Positions 14,657-23,595 of a DNA stretch of 36,418 bases are shown piece by piece. The translations under genes were made by a program, and so were the position numbers. The DNA is from Bradyrhizobium guangdongense (GTDB taxonomy: Bacteria; Pseudomonadota; Alphaproteobacteria; Rhizobiales; Xanthobacteraceae), in NCBI RefSeq assembly GCF_006483445.1, contig NZ_PPPT01000189.1, positions 1-36,418 of the forward strand, written 5' to 3'. The notes beneath the pieces are model-generated. The model was not told where the DNA came from, did not search any database, and was given only the letters and a program-made list of their open reading frames with translations. How positions within the stretch are numbered: the stretch's first letter is position 1; every line of letters starts with the position of its first letter.

Positions 14657-14680
14657 CCGCATCTGCTGATGCGGCTGTTT
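14657..14680 (+). promoter_or_regulatory. Putative riboswitch expression platform (hairpin downstream of RFN)
   Basis: CCGCATC (14657-14663) pairs with GATGCGG (14668-14674), with a TGCT loop, followed by the weakly T-rich CTGTTTGTC. ATCTGCTGA (14661-14669) is also the exact complement of TCAGCAGAT (14588-14596) in the aptamer core, so the two structures exclude each other. Confidence 0.6.
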
Positions 14681-14723
14681 GTCGTTCCGTGTGCCCTGAT
14701 TCTGGTCCTTAAGAAGGAAAGCC

Positions 14724-15290
14724 ATGAATCAGATGTTGCAAGACCCAGACGTCCAAACCTCCCAGCAAACCCAGCCGCCGCCGGTTCCGCCTGAACCGCC
14801 GCCGATGCCTGAGCATCCACACTTCGCCAAGCCGCAGCGGGTCGCCTTCGTCGAGGCGTGCTGGCACCATGATGTCGTTCAGGAGGCGCGCTTTGCCTTC
14901 CTGAAGGAGGCCGAGGCACGGCACCTGACCCATGTCGACGTGTTCCAGGTGCCCGGCTCGTTCGAGATCCCGCTGCACGCGCAGATCCTGGCCAAGACGC
15001 GGCGCTACACTGCGATCGTCGCGGCCGGCCTCGTGGTCGACGGCGGTATCTACCGTCACGAGTTCGTCGCCGACACCGTCATCAAGGCGCTGATGGACGT
15101 GCAGCTCCGCACCGAGGTGCCGATCTTCTCGGCGGTGCTGACACCGCAGCAATTCCATGAGACCGAGGTGCACTACGACTTCTTCCGCAGGCACTTTGCG
15201 ATCAAGGGCGTCGAGGTCGCGGAAGCCTGCGCCAACACGCTGCTCGGCCTGGAGCGGCTGCGCGGTCAGGTCGCAGCCGGAATTGTGTAA
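14724..15290 (+). CDS. ribH: 6,7-dimethyl-8-ribityllumazine synthase, type II
   Basis: Lumazine synthase condenses 5-amino-6-ribitylaminouracil with dihydroxybutanone phosphate, the penultimate step of riboflavin synthesis. The 188-residue protein has a Pro-rich leader of about 35 residues, then VFQVPGSFEIPL, VAAGLVVDGGIYRHEFVADTVIKALMDVQL, VPIFSAVLTPQQFHE and FAIKGVEVAEAC. The pattern (notably VVDGGIYRHEFVA) is that of the RibH2 form of Brucella and rhizobia rather than the icosahedral RibH1. The ATG has AAGAAGGAAA just upstream. The FMN riboswitch controls it, as known for RibH2 genes. The cox regulator gene follows 101 bases later on the same strand. Confidence 0.94.
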   Translation: MNQMLQDPDVQTSQQTQPPPVPPEPPPMPEHPHFAKPQRVAFVEACWHHDVVQEARFAFLKEAEARHLTHVDVFQVPGSFEIPLHAQILAKTRRYTAIVAAGLVVDGGIYRHEFVADTVIKALMDVQLRTEVPIFSAVLTPQQFHETEVHYDFFRRHFAIKGVEVAEACANTLLGLERLRGQVAAGIV

Positions 15291-15320
15291 GGAGGCGTTC
15301 ACACGCCGCTGATTGTCAAT

Positions 15321-15352
15321 CCCGCCGCCGCGTTGATAAACTCGGCGGCGGG
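15321..15352. promoter_or_regulatory. 10-bp inverted repeat between ribH and the cox regulator
   Basis: CCCGCCGCCG (15321-15330) and CGGCGGCGGG (15343-15352) are separated by 12 bases. It lies 40 bases before the coxC-like start codon. No T-run follows. It could be a leader hairpin or part of the regulator's own promoter region. Confidence 0.4.
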
Positions 15353-15391
15353 AGGAGGCCGGGCCGTGGACACGGACCGGTCGGCAAGACC

Positions 15392-16597
15392 ATGTTCGAA
15401 GGACACGATCCCTATCTCGTTGCGCTCTCGGTGGCGATTGCGAGTCTGGGTGGCTATACCGGCTTTGCGCTTGCGGCTCGCATCCGCAATACGCCCGGCG
15501 TCAGCAACCGCGTGCTGCTCGCGGGGGCTGCGGCGTTTCTGGCCGTCGGCATCTGGACCATGCATTTCGTCGGCATGCTGGCCGCACCACTGCCGCCGGA
15601 CACCGTCTACCTGATCCTGCCCACCATCATCTCGTTCCTGATCTGCGCGCTGGTGGTCGGCATCTCGCTCTTCTTCGTGTCGATCGGCGAACCCTCGCTG
15701 AAGCGGGTGGCGTCCTCGGCCGTGCTGCTCGGCGCCGGCATCGTCAGCATGCATTATGTCGGGATCCACGGCCTGTCCGGGCCCTTTGCCATCGAGCATG
15801 ACGGATCGATGATCCTGCTCTCGGTGCTGGTCGCGATCGTCACCGCCTATGGCGGCTTGCGTGCGTTTCTCGCGCAGCAGGAGGGCCTGCGCCTGATCGT
15901 GAGCTCGATCGCCTTCGGCGTTGCGGTCTCCGGCATGCACTACACCGCGATGCACGGCATGCATTTCGTGCCGCTGACAGGACAAGTCCATCACCATCTC
16001 GGCGGCAGTCTCGCCGCGTCGCAGCAAATCCTTTCCATCGTCGTGGCCTTGCTGTGCTTCGTGATCGCAGCGGGCTTCTTGCTCTCGCTGGTTCCCGATC
16101 CGCGACGGCAGACGCTGGTGCCGGCGATGGCGGGTGCGCCTGTTGTCCCGGACATGCTGGCCGAGCAGCTGGTTCCGCAAGCTGCGGTGTCACCGCGGCC
16201 GGTGCCGGCCCCGCTCGGTGGCATTGGCCAGCCGCCGCGCGCGCCACCCGTTCCGCGCCTGCCGGTCGAAGGCGCCGACGGCACGCACTTTATAGATACG
16301 GCCGATGTCCGCAGCGTCCGCGCCGACGCCCACTACACGCGGGTCCATGACGGCACCCGCGAGCGGATGTGCCCGTGGTCGATCTCGGAAGCCGAGGCGC
16401 AGCTCGATCCCTCCCTGTTCATCCGGGTGCACCGCAGCCACATCGTCGCCATCCCCCATGTCGCCCTGGTCCGGAAAGAAGGCGACGGCGCCATCCTCGA
16501 GCTCGACGGCCCATCGCCGCACCGCGTGCCGGTGAGCCGCGCCAAGATCGCCGAGGTCAAGGCGAGGTTGGGCCTCGCCAACCGGCGGCACGCCTAA
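15392..16597 (+). CDS. coxC: MHYT membrane sensor with LytTR DNA-binding domain (CoxC/CoxH-like regulator)
   Basis: A 401-residue membrane-bound transcription factor. Residues 1-235 form an MHYT domain with about six to seven membrane segments. Its three His-containing motifs are TMHFVGM (56-62), SMHYVGIHG (119-127) and GMHYTAMHGM (181-190). These were proposed to bind a metal, often copper, and to sense O2, CO or NO. A Pro/Ala-rich linker (about 238-290) leads to a LytTR domain (RADAHYTRVHDG, FIRVHRSHIVAI, VPVSR). This architecture is known from CoxC and CoxH of Afipia carboxidovorans, and coxC there also sits directly before coxM. The gene symbol rests on that position and architecture; it could equally be called coxH. 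The ribosome site is weak. Confidence 0.85.
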   Translation: MFEGHDPYLVALSVAIASLGGYTGFALAARIRNTPGVSNRVLLAGAAAFLAVGIWTMHFVGMLAAPLPPDTVYLILPTIISFLICALVVGISLFFVSIGEPSLKRVASSAVLLGAGIVSMHYVGIHGLSGPFAIEHDGSMILLSVLVAIVTAYGGLRAFLAQQEGLRLIVSSIAFGVAVSGMHYTAMHGMHFVPLTGQVHHHLGGSLAASQQILSIVVALLCFVIAAGFLLSLVPDPRRQTLVPAMAGAPVVPDMLAEQLVPQAAVSPRPVPAPLGGIGQPPRAPPVPRLPVEGADGTHFIDTADVRSVRADAHYTRVHDGTRERMCPWSISEAEAQLDPSLFIRVHRSHIVAIPHVALVRKEGDGAILELDGPSPHRVPVSRAKIAEVKARLGLANRRHA

Positions 16598-16632
16598 GCT
16601 CATCCCGCCATAGGTCGTCTCCCCTGACGCAG

Positions 16633-16661
16633 TTCGTGCGTTCAGGGCCGCATTTCGTGCG
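16633..16661 (+). promoter_or_regulatory. Candidate LytTR operator: direct repeats 21 bp apart upstream of coxM
   Basis: TTCGTGCG occurs at 16633-16640 and again at 16654-16661, start to start 21 bp, which puts both copies on the same helix face. LytTR proteins typically bind two direct repeats with this geometry. A weaker third copy, TTCCGTGC, is at 16672-16679. The pair lies 108-136 bases upstream of the coxM start and just after the LytTR regulator gene. Confidence 0.5.
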
Positions 16662-16768
16662 AAATCCGCTGTTCCGTGCCCGAGCGATTGCGGGCCGTCC
16701 GATCACAGCGCCACCGTTCTCTCAACGTCCGCGCTGTCACGCGAAAGGACGATTGTAGGGAGGAACCG

Positions 16769-17632
16769 ATGATCCCGGGATCATTCAGCTATCACCGGCC
16801 GGCGAGTGTTGCCGACGCCGTCAAACTCCTGTCCGACCTTGGCGAAGACGCACGGCCGCTGGCCGGCGGGCACAGCCTGGTGCCGATGATGAAGCTGCGG
16901 CTGGCGAGCCCGGCCCATCTGGTCGACCTGCACGGCATCACCGGACTGAAGGGCATCAGCCGCAACGGCAACAACCTCGTCATCGGCGCGATGACCACCC
17001 AGCATGATCTGCTGGCCTCCGAGGACGTCGCCAAATCCGTTCCGATCCTGCATGAGGCGGCGCTGCTGATCGCCGATCCGCAGGTGCGCTACCGCGGCAC
17101 GATCGGCGGCAACGTCGCCAATGGCGATCCCGGCAACGACATGCCGGCCCTGATGATGACGCTCGGCGCGAGCTACCGCCTCGAAGGCGCCAGTGGTGCC
17201 CGCGATGTCGCGGCGGCGGATTTCTATCAGGGCGCCTATTTCACCGCGCTCGAGCCCGGCGAGATCCTGACCTCAGTCTCTGTGCCCGTACCCGCCGCCG
17301 GCCATGGCTACGCCTACGAAAAACTCAAGCGCAAGGTCGGTGACTACGCCACCGCCGCTGCGGCGGTCGTCCTCACCATGTCCGGCGGCAAGGTTGCGAC
17401 TTGCGCGATCGGGCTCACCAATGTCCACGAGACCCCGCTTCTTGCTGCCGACGCCGCCACGGCCGTAGTCGGCACCAGCCTCGATCCGGCCACGCTGAAG
17501 AAGGCGGCCGCGGCAGCCGAAGCGATCATGGCGCCGGCGGCGGATGCCCGCGGCCCCGTCGAATACCGAAAGCATGTCGGCGGCATCATGGTGACACGCG
17601 CACTGCAGCGCGCCGCCGCGAACGCGAAATAA
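16769..17632 (+). CDS. coxM: Carbon monoxide dehydrogenase medium subunit (FAD-binding)
   Basis: CoxM carries the FAD that passes electrons from the iron-sulfur subunit toward the quinone pool. The 287-residue product agrees with the family length (288 in A. carboxidovorans). The two FAD-binding motifs are at the expected positions: AGGHS at residues 32-36 and TIGGN at 111-115. Other conserved parts are FSYHRPASVADAV and KLKRKVGDYATAAAAVVL. The start at 16769 has GGGAGGAACCG directly upstream, while more upstream codons read through the regulatory region. It is the first structural gene of the operon, with coxS 11 bases downstream. Confidence 0.96.
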   Translation: MIPGSFSYHRPASVADAVKLLSDLGEDARPLAGGHSLVPMMKLRLASPAHLVDLHGITGLKGISRNGNNLVIGAMTTQHDLLASEDVAKSVPILHEAALLIADPQVRYRGTIGGNVANGDPGNDMPALMMTLGASYRLEGASGARDVAAADFYQGAYFTALEPGEILTSVSVPVPAAGHGYAYEKLKRKVGDYATAAAAVVLTMSGGKVATCAIGLTNVHETPLLAADAATAVVGTSLDPATLKKAAAAAEAIMAPAADARGPVEYRKHVGGIMVTRALQRAAANAK

Positions 17633-17643
17633 GGGAGGGATTG

Positions 17644-18140
<497 letters not shown>

Positions 18141-18144
<4 letters not shown>

Positions 18145-20561
18145 ATGACCTCACTCCCACGCGGGAACAACGCACCGCTGCACTCGAAGGCATGGGCTGC
18201 AAGCGCAAGCGCGTCGAGGACATCCGCTTCACGCAAGGCAAGGGCAATTACGTCGACGACGTGAAATTGCCGGGCATGCTGCATGGCGACTTCGTCCGCT
18301 CGCCGCATCCGCATGCGCGCGTCAAGAAGATCGACGACACCGAGGCGCTGAAAGTGCCCGGCGTGCTCGCGGTCATCACCGCCGAGACGCTGAAGACCGT
18401 CAATCTTGCCTGGATGCCGACCTTGGCCGGCGACGTGCAGATGGTTTTGGCCGACGGCAAGGTGCTGTTCCAGAACCAGGAAGTCGCCTTCGTCGTCGCG
18501 ACCGACCGCTATGCCGCCGATGACGGCATCAACAAGGTCGTGGTCGAGTACGAGCCGCTGCCGCCGCTGGTCGATCCCTTCAAGTCGATGGACGCGAATG
18601 CGCCCGTGCTGCGCGAAGACCTCGCCGGTAAGACCACGGGCGCGCACGGCCCGCGCAAGCACCACAATCACATCTTTGAGTGGACCGTGGGCGACAAGGA
18701 TCTCACCGACGCGGCCTTCAGGAAGGCCGAGGTCTCGATCAAGGAGATGATCTCCTATCATCGCACCCACCCGTCGCCGCTGGAGACGTGCCAATGCGTC
18801 TGCTCCTTCGACAAGATCAAGGGCGAGCTGACGATCTACGGCACGTTCCAGGCGCCGCATGTGATCCGAACCGTGGTGTCGCTGATCGCAAAGCTGCCGG
18901 AGCAGAAGATCCACGTCATCGCGCCCGATATCGGCGGCGGTTTTGGCAACAAGGTCGGCGCCTATCCCGGCTATATCTGTGCGGCGGTCGCCTCCATCGT
19001 CACCGGCAAGCCGGTGAAATGGGTCGAGGACCGCATCGAGAATTTGACTGCGACCTCGTTCGCGCGCGACTATCACATGACCACCGAGATCGCCGCGACC
19101 AAGGACGGCAAGGTCACAGGCCTACGCGTGCACGTGCTCGCCGACCACGGCGCGTTCGACGCCTGCGCCGACCCGTCAAAATGGCCGGCCGGCTTCTTCA
19201 ACATCGTCACGGGGTCCTACGACTTCCCGACCGCCCATCTGGCGGTGGACGGCGTCTACACCAACAAGGCGCCGGGTGGCGTCGCCTACCGCTGCTCGTT
19301 CCGCGTTACGGAAGCGGCCTACTGCATCGAGCGCGCCATGGACATCCTCGCGCAGAAGCTGAACATGGATCCGGCCGAGCTGCGGCTGAAGAATTTCATC
19401 AAGCCGGAGCAGTTCCCGTATCACTCGGCGCTGGGCTGGGAGTACGACTCGGGCGACTACCACACCGCCATGCGCAAGATGATGGAGACGACCGGCTACG
19501 CCGCCCTTCGGAAAGAGCAGGCGGAGAAGCGTGCAGCGTTTGCGCGCGGCGAGACCCGCGAGATCATGGGGCTCGGCGTCTCCTTCTTCACCGAGATCGT
19601 CGGCGCCGGTCCGTCGAAGAACTGCGACATCCTCGGTATTGCCATGTTCGACTCCTGCGAGATCCGCATGCATCCGACCGGTGCGGGCATCGCGCGCATG
19701 GGTACCAAGAGCCAGGGTCAGGGTCACGAAACCACCTGGGCCCAGATCATCGCGACCGAGATCGGCATTCCCGCCGACAACATCATGGTCGAGGAGGGCA
19801 ACACCGACACCGCGCCTTACGGGCTCGGCACCTACGGCTCGCGCTCCACGCCGGTGGCAGGTGCCGCAATCGCCATGGCCGCGCGAAAGATCAAGGCCAA
19901 GGCGCAGATGATCGCGGCCTACAAGCTCGAGGTTCACGAGGACGATCTCGAATTCGACATCGACGGTTTCCGGGTGAAGGGTCTGCCGGAAAAATTCATG
20001 TCGATGAAGGATATCTGCTGGGCGGCGTATAATTCCGTGCCGCCGGGCATGGAGCCCGGACTGGAGGCGGTGAGCTATTACGATCCGCCCAACATGACAT
20101 ATCCTTTTGGTGCCTATCTCTGCGTGATGGACATCGACGTCGATACCGGCGTTTACAAGGTCCGGCGCTTCTACGCGCTCGATGATTGCGGTACCCGCAT
20201 CAACCCGATGATCATCGAGGGCCAGGTGCATGGCGGCCTCACCGAAGCCTTCGCGATCGCTATGGGCCAGGAGATCCGCTACGACGACACCGGCAACGTC
20301 GTCACCGGCTCGTTCATGGACTTCTTCATGCCGACCGCGGTCGAGACGCCGCATTGGGAGACCGACTTCACCGTCACCCCGTCGCCGCATCACCCGATCG
20401 GCGCCAAGGGCGTCGGCGAGAGCCCGAATGTCGGCGGCGTGCCGGCGTTCTCCAATGCCGTCAACGATGCGTTCTCGTTCCTGGGGTCCAAGCACATCCA
20501 GATGCCGCATGACTACTGGCGCAACTGGAAGGCGGCGAAGGCGCTCGGAGCGATCGCGTAG
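18141..20561 (+). CDS. coxL: Form I carbon monoxide dehydrogenase large subunit (Mo-Cu catalytic)
   Basis: CoxL holds the Mo-pterin and the CuSMoO2 centre that oxidises CO with water to CO2. The 806-residue product matches the family length (809 in A. carboxidovorans). The active-site loop reads GVAYRCSFR with the copper-ligand Cys385. AYxCSFR is the accepted signature of form I (true CO-oxidising) enzymes, unlike form II (AYxGAGR). The catalytic Glu760 sits in KGVGES. Both are offset by three from the reference numbering (Cys388, Glu763), as expected from a slightly shorter N-terminus. The pterin-site segment DIGGGFGNK is also clear. It is coupled to coxS by a 4-base overlap. Confidence 0.97.
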
Positions 20562-20565
20562 TGTT

Positions 20566-20650
20566 GTCATTGCGAGGAGCGAAGCGACGAAGCAATCCAG
20601 ACTGCCTCCGCGGGAGCATTGCTGGATTGCTTCGCTTCGCTCGCAATGAC
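20566..20650. repeat. Palindromic repeat inside the cox operon (coxL-coxD gap)
   Basis: An 85-base element with GTCATTGCGAG (20566-20576) facing CTCGCAATGAC (20640-20650), and inner GAAGCAATCCA / TGGATTGCTTC arms. It starts 5 bases after the coxL stop and ends 14 bases before the coxD start. No T-run follows. Folded as RNA, it could stabilise the coxMSL part or reduce read-through into coxDEFG. Confidence 0.85.
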
Positions 20651-20664
20651 GGAGGAGTGCGGAG

Positions 20665-21531
20665 ATGAAAGGCCGTGACGAGATCGCAAAAGCCCTGGCC
20701 GCATCCGGCTACATTGCGGATGCGGACCTCGCGACGGCGATCTCGCTGATGCAACTCCTGCGGCGTCCGCTCTTGCTGGAAGGCGAGGCGGGAGTCGGAA
20801 AGACGGAGGTGGCGAAGGCACTTTCGAAAGTGCACGCGACTGAACTGATCCGCCTGCAATGCTATGAAGGGCTTGACCAGTCCTCGGCGCTCTACGAATG
20901 GAACTACCAGCGGCAATTGCTCGCGATCCAGGCCCATCGCGGCGTCGACAGCATCGAGGACCAGATCTTTTCCGAGAAGTACCTGCTCGAGCGCCCCTTG
21001 CTCGCTGCCATCAGGCGCGCGCAGGCGCCGGTGCTGCTGATCGACGAGATCGACCGTGCTGACGACGAGTTCGAAGCGTTTCTGCTGGAACTCCTCTCCG
21101 ACTTCCAGGTCTCGATCCCCGAGCTCGGCACCATCCCCGCGATATCAATTCCGCATGTGGTGCTGACCTCGAACGGCACGCGCGAACTGTCCGACGCTTT
21201 GCGCCGGCGCTGCCTCTATCACTATGTCGACTATCCCGACGTCGATCGCGAGGCGCGCATCATCCTGGCGCGGATCGCTGGCGCGAGCCCGTCGCTGTCG
21301 CTCCAGATTGCGCGCATGGTCGAAGGTGTCCGCAAGGAGGAGCTGCGAAAAGTCCCCGGCGTGGCGGAGACGCTGGATTGGGCCGCCGCGCTGGTTGGGC
21401 TCGACATAAGCAATCTCCAGGACGCACCGGAGACAGTGCACGAGACGCTGATCTGCCTGCTCAAGACCCATGAGGACCGTGCCCGCGTGACACCCGAAGT
21501 GACGCAGCGCCTGCTGGGGAGGGTCGCATGA
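20665..21531 (+). CDS. coxD: MoxR-type AAA+ ATPase CoxD (CODH active-site maturation)
   Basis: CoxD is an AAA+ ATPase needed to build the CuSMoO2 centre; in A. carboxidovorans it is associated with introduction of the bridging sulfur. The 288-residue protein has Walker A GEAGVGKT (40-47), Walker B LLIDEID (124-130), sensor 1 in VVLTSNGTRELSDALRRRC and the arginine-rich finger region next to it. A GGAGGAGTGCGGAG ribosome site precedes the ATG. Its stop overlaps the coxE start by four bases (ATGA), matching the MoxR/VWA pairing common to chaperone-like systems. Confidence 0.94.
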   Translation: MKGRDEIAKALAASGYIADADLATAISLMQLLRRPLLLEGEAGVGKTEVAKALSKVHATELIRLQCYEGLDQSSALYEWNYQRQLLAIQAHRGVDSIEDQIFSEKYLLERPLLAAIRRAQAPVLLIDEIDRADDEFEAFLLELLSDFQVSIPELGTIPAISIPHVVLTSNGTRELSDALRRRCLYHYVDYPDVDREARIILARIAGASPSLSLQIARMVEGVRKEELRKVPGVAETLDWAAALVGLDISNLQDAPETVHETLICLLKTHEDRARVTPEVTQRLLGRVA

Positions 21532-22736
21532 GCTGCTGCGGCTCCAGCCCCGGCTATGACGACCTCAACGAGGTCTCGCGCCTCGTCTCCGCGCGGCTCG
21601 CAGCTTTCCTGCGCACACTGCGCGATGCCGGTTTTCGGGTTGGGCTCGCCGAAGGGCAGGACGCAGCGGCGCTGATGGCTGGAGGCTACGCGGCGCGGCC
21701 GAGCCTGCTGCGTGCGGCGTTCAAGCATCTGTTCTCGGCGCGCAAATCCGACTGGGACAAGTTTGACGGCCTGTTCGACGCATTCTGGATGGGAAAGCGC
21801 GTGCGCTCGCGATCCCGGACGATAGGATCGAGCAGCAATGCCAATAGCCCGTCGTTGAAGGGAATGCAGGAGGTGCGGGCAGAGCAGGGCGGTGCGCAAT
21901 CCGCGACTGATCAGGTTCCGACCTCGGACGATGCTCCGGAGGGCCACGGCGGCGAAGGGCGCATGGAAGGCGCCTCGCGCGCCGAAAATCTCGCCGAGGT
22001 CGACTTCCGAAAGCTCGCCGATCCCGATCAGGTCGCGCAGGCCCATGAGGCGGCGGCGCATCTGGCAAGGATCATGCGGACGCGGCTGACGCGGCGGGAC
22101 CTCGCGCGGCGGCGGGGCTACCGGCTCGATCTCCGCCGGACCATCCATCGCAACATCAGCCATGGCGGTGTACCGATCAGGCTCGTCAAGCGGCAGCGCA
22201 AGGAGAAGCCGCTGCGGCTGATCGTGCTGCTCGATGCGTCCGGCTCGATGAGCCTGTACACGTCGGTGTTCCTGCGCTTCATCCACGGCGTGCTCGATGA
22301 GTTTCACGAGGCCGAGGCATTCCTGTTCCACACACGGCTTGCCTACGTCTCGGATGCGCTGAAAGAGAAGGACGCAGGTCGCGCGCTCGACCGCCTCTCG
22401 ATCATGGCGCAGGGCGCGGGCGGCGGCACAAAGATCGGCGAGAGCTTGCAAAGCTTCAATCGCTGGCATGCCGCCCGCGTCATCCATTCGCGCAGCTGCG
22501 TGATGATCGTATCCGACGGTTATGAGACCGGGGATGCCGAATTGCTCGGCCGCGAGATGGCCGCGCTGCACCGGCGTTGTCGCCGCATCGTCTGGCTCAA
22601 TCCGATGATGGCGTGGGACGGCTACGCGCCAGAAGCGAAGGGCATCAAGGCCGCGCTGCCGCATGTCGATCTCTATGCGCCCGCCAATACGTTGAACAGC
22701 CTGCGCGCGCTCGAACCCTATCTGGCAAAACTCTGA
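21528..22736 (+). CDS. coxE: VWA-domain protein CoxE (CODH maturation)
   Basis: A 402-residue partner of the CoxD ATPase. The N-terminal half contains a CoxE-type helical region. A hydrophilic, low-complexity linker (about residues 85-160) rich in Ser, Gly and Glu follows. The C-terminal VWA fold carries an intact MIDAS metal site, LDASGSM, with Asp236, Ser238 and Ser240; GGGTKIGESL and MIVSDGYETGD complete it. CoxE is required for copper insertion into the CODH active site in A. carboxidovorans. It overlaps coxD by 4 bases and ends 10 bases before coxF. Confidence 0.93.
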   Translation: MSCCGSSPGYDDLNEVSRLVSARLAAFLRTLRDAGFRVGLAEGQDAAALMAGGYAARPSLLRAAFKHLFSARKSDWDKFDGLFDAFWMGKRVRSRSRTIGSSSNANSPSLKGMQEVRAEQGGAQSATDQVPTSDDAPEGHGGEGRMEGASRAENLAEVDFRKLADPDQVAQAHEAAAHLARIMRTRLTRRDLARRRGYRLDLRRTIHRNISHGGVPIRLVKRQRKEKPLRLIVLLDASGSMSLYTSVFLRFIHGVLDEFHEAEAFLFHTRLAYVSDALKEKDAGRALDRLSIMAQGAGGGTKIGESLQSFNRWHAARVIHSRSCVMIVSDGYETGDAELLGREMAALHRRCRRIVWLNPMMAWDGYAPEAKGIKAALPHVDLYAPANTLNSLRALEPYLAKL

Positions 22737-22746
22737 GGATGTGCCG

Positions 22747-23586
22747 ATGAGTGCCCATGTCGAAGTGCTCGATATCGTCGCCCGGATGAAGGCCGCCGAG
22801 CGTGCCTTCGTGCTCGCGACGGTGGTGCGGACGGTTTCGGTGACTGCGGCGAAGGCTGGCGCCAAGGCGATCATCGCGGCCGACGGCACCATCGTCGCGG
22901 GTTGGATCGGCGGCGGCTGCGCCAGGGGCGCGGTGCTGAAGGCGGCACGCGAGGCGCTCGCCGACGGCGAACCACGCATGGTCTCGGTGCAGCCGGAAAA
23001 CCTGCTCGCCGAACTCGGTGTTCACGCGGGCGAGCAGCGCGACGGCATCCGCTTTGCGACCAACATGTGCCCGAGCAAGGGCACCATGGATATCTTTGTC
23101 GAGCCGGTGTTGCCGCATCCCTCGCTCGTCATCCTCGGTGGGAGCCCGGTGGCGCTGTCGCTCGCCGCGCAAGCGCGCACGCTCGGCTATCACGTCACGC
23201 TTGCGGCGCCATCGGCGGAGCTTTTGGCGCAGCCCGATGCCGACGCTGTCATCGACGGCTATCAACTTGGTGGCTTGAGCGAAGCCAAGCGCTTCGTTGT
23301 GGTCTCGACACAGGGCAAGGGCGACGAGGCTGCGTTGCGCGCCGCCGTTGCCACGAAGGCCGACTATCACGCCTTCGTCGGCAGCCGCCGCAAGATGGCC
23401 TCGCTGCGGGCGAAGCTGATCGCCGAAGGCGCCGACAGCACCGCAATAGATTGCGTCAAGGCGCCCGCCGGGCTCGATCTCGGCGCCATCACGCCGGAGG
23501 AGATCGCGATGTCCATTCTCGCCGAGATTACGCAGGAGCGCCGGCGCGGCCAGCGCGCCGCCAATCAAGTTTCCAGCAAGGAGTGA
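22747..23586 (+). CDS. coxF: XdhC/CoxF family protein (molybdenum-enzyme maturation)
   Basis: A 279-residue member of the XdhC/CoxI family that helps insert or sulfurate the molybdenum cofactor in hydroxylases of the xanthine dehydrogenase type. The N-terminal part has ATVVRTVSVTAAKAGAKA and GWIGGGCARGAVLKAA. The C-terminal Rossmann region has LVILGGSPVALSLAAQARTLGYHVTL and the FVGSRRKMASLRAKL motif. The ATG at 22747 is chosen over a GTG at 22741 because GAGGA sits 7 bases before it. Only one XdhC-type gene is present, so a separate coxI is missing from this locus. Confidence 0.92.
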   Translation: MSAHVEVLDIVARMKAAERAFVLATVVRTVSVTAAKAGAKAIIAADGTIVAGWIGGGCARGAVLKAAREALADGEPRMVSVQPENLLAELGVHAGEQRDGIRFATNMCPSKGTMDIFVEPVLPHPSLVILGGSPVALSLAAQARTLGYHVTLAAPSAELLAQPDADAVIDGYQLGGLSEAKRFVVVSTQGKGDEAALRAAVATKADYHAFVGSRRKMASLRAKLIAEGADSTAIDCVKAPAGLDLGAITPEEIAMSILAEITQERRRGQRAANQVSSKE

Positions 23587-23595
23587 GGACCGACC

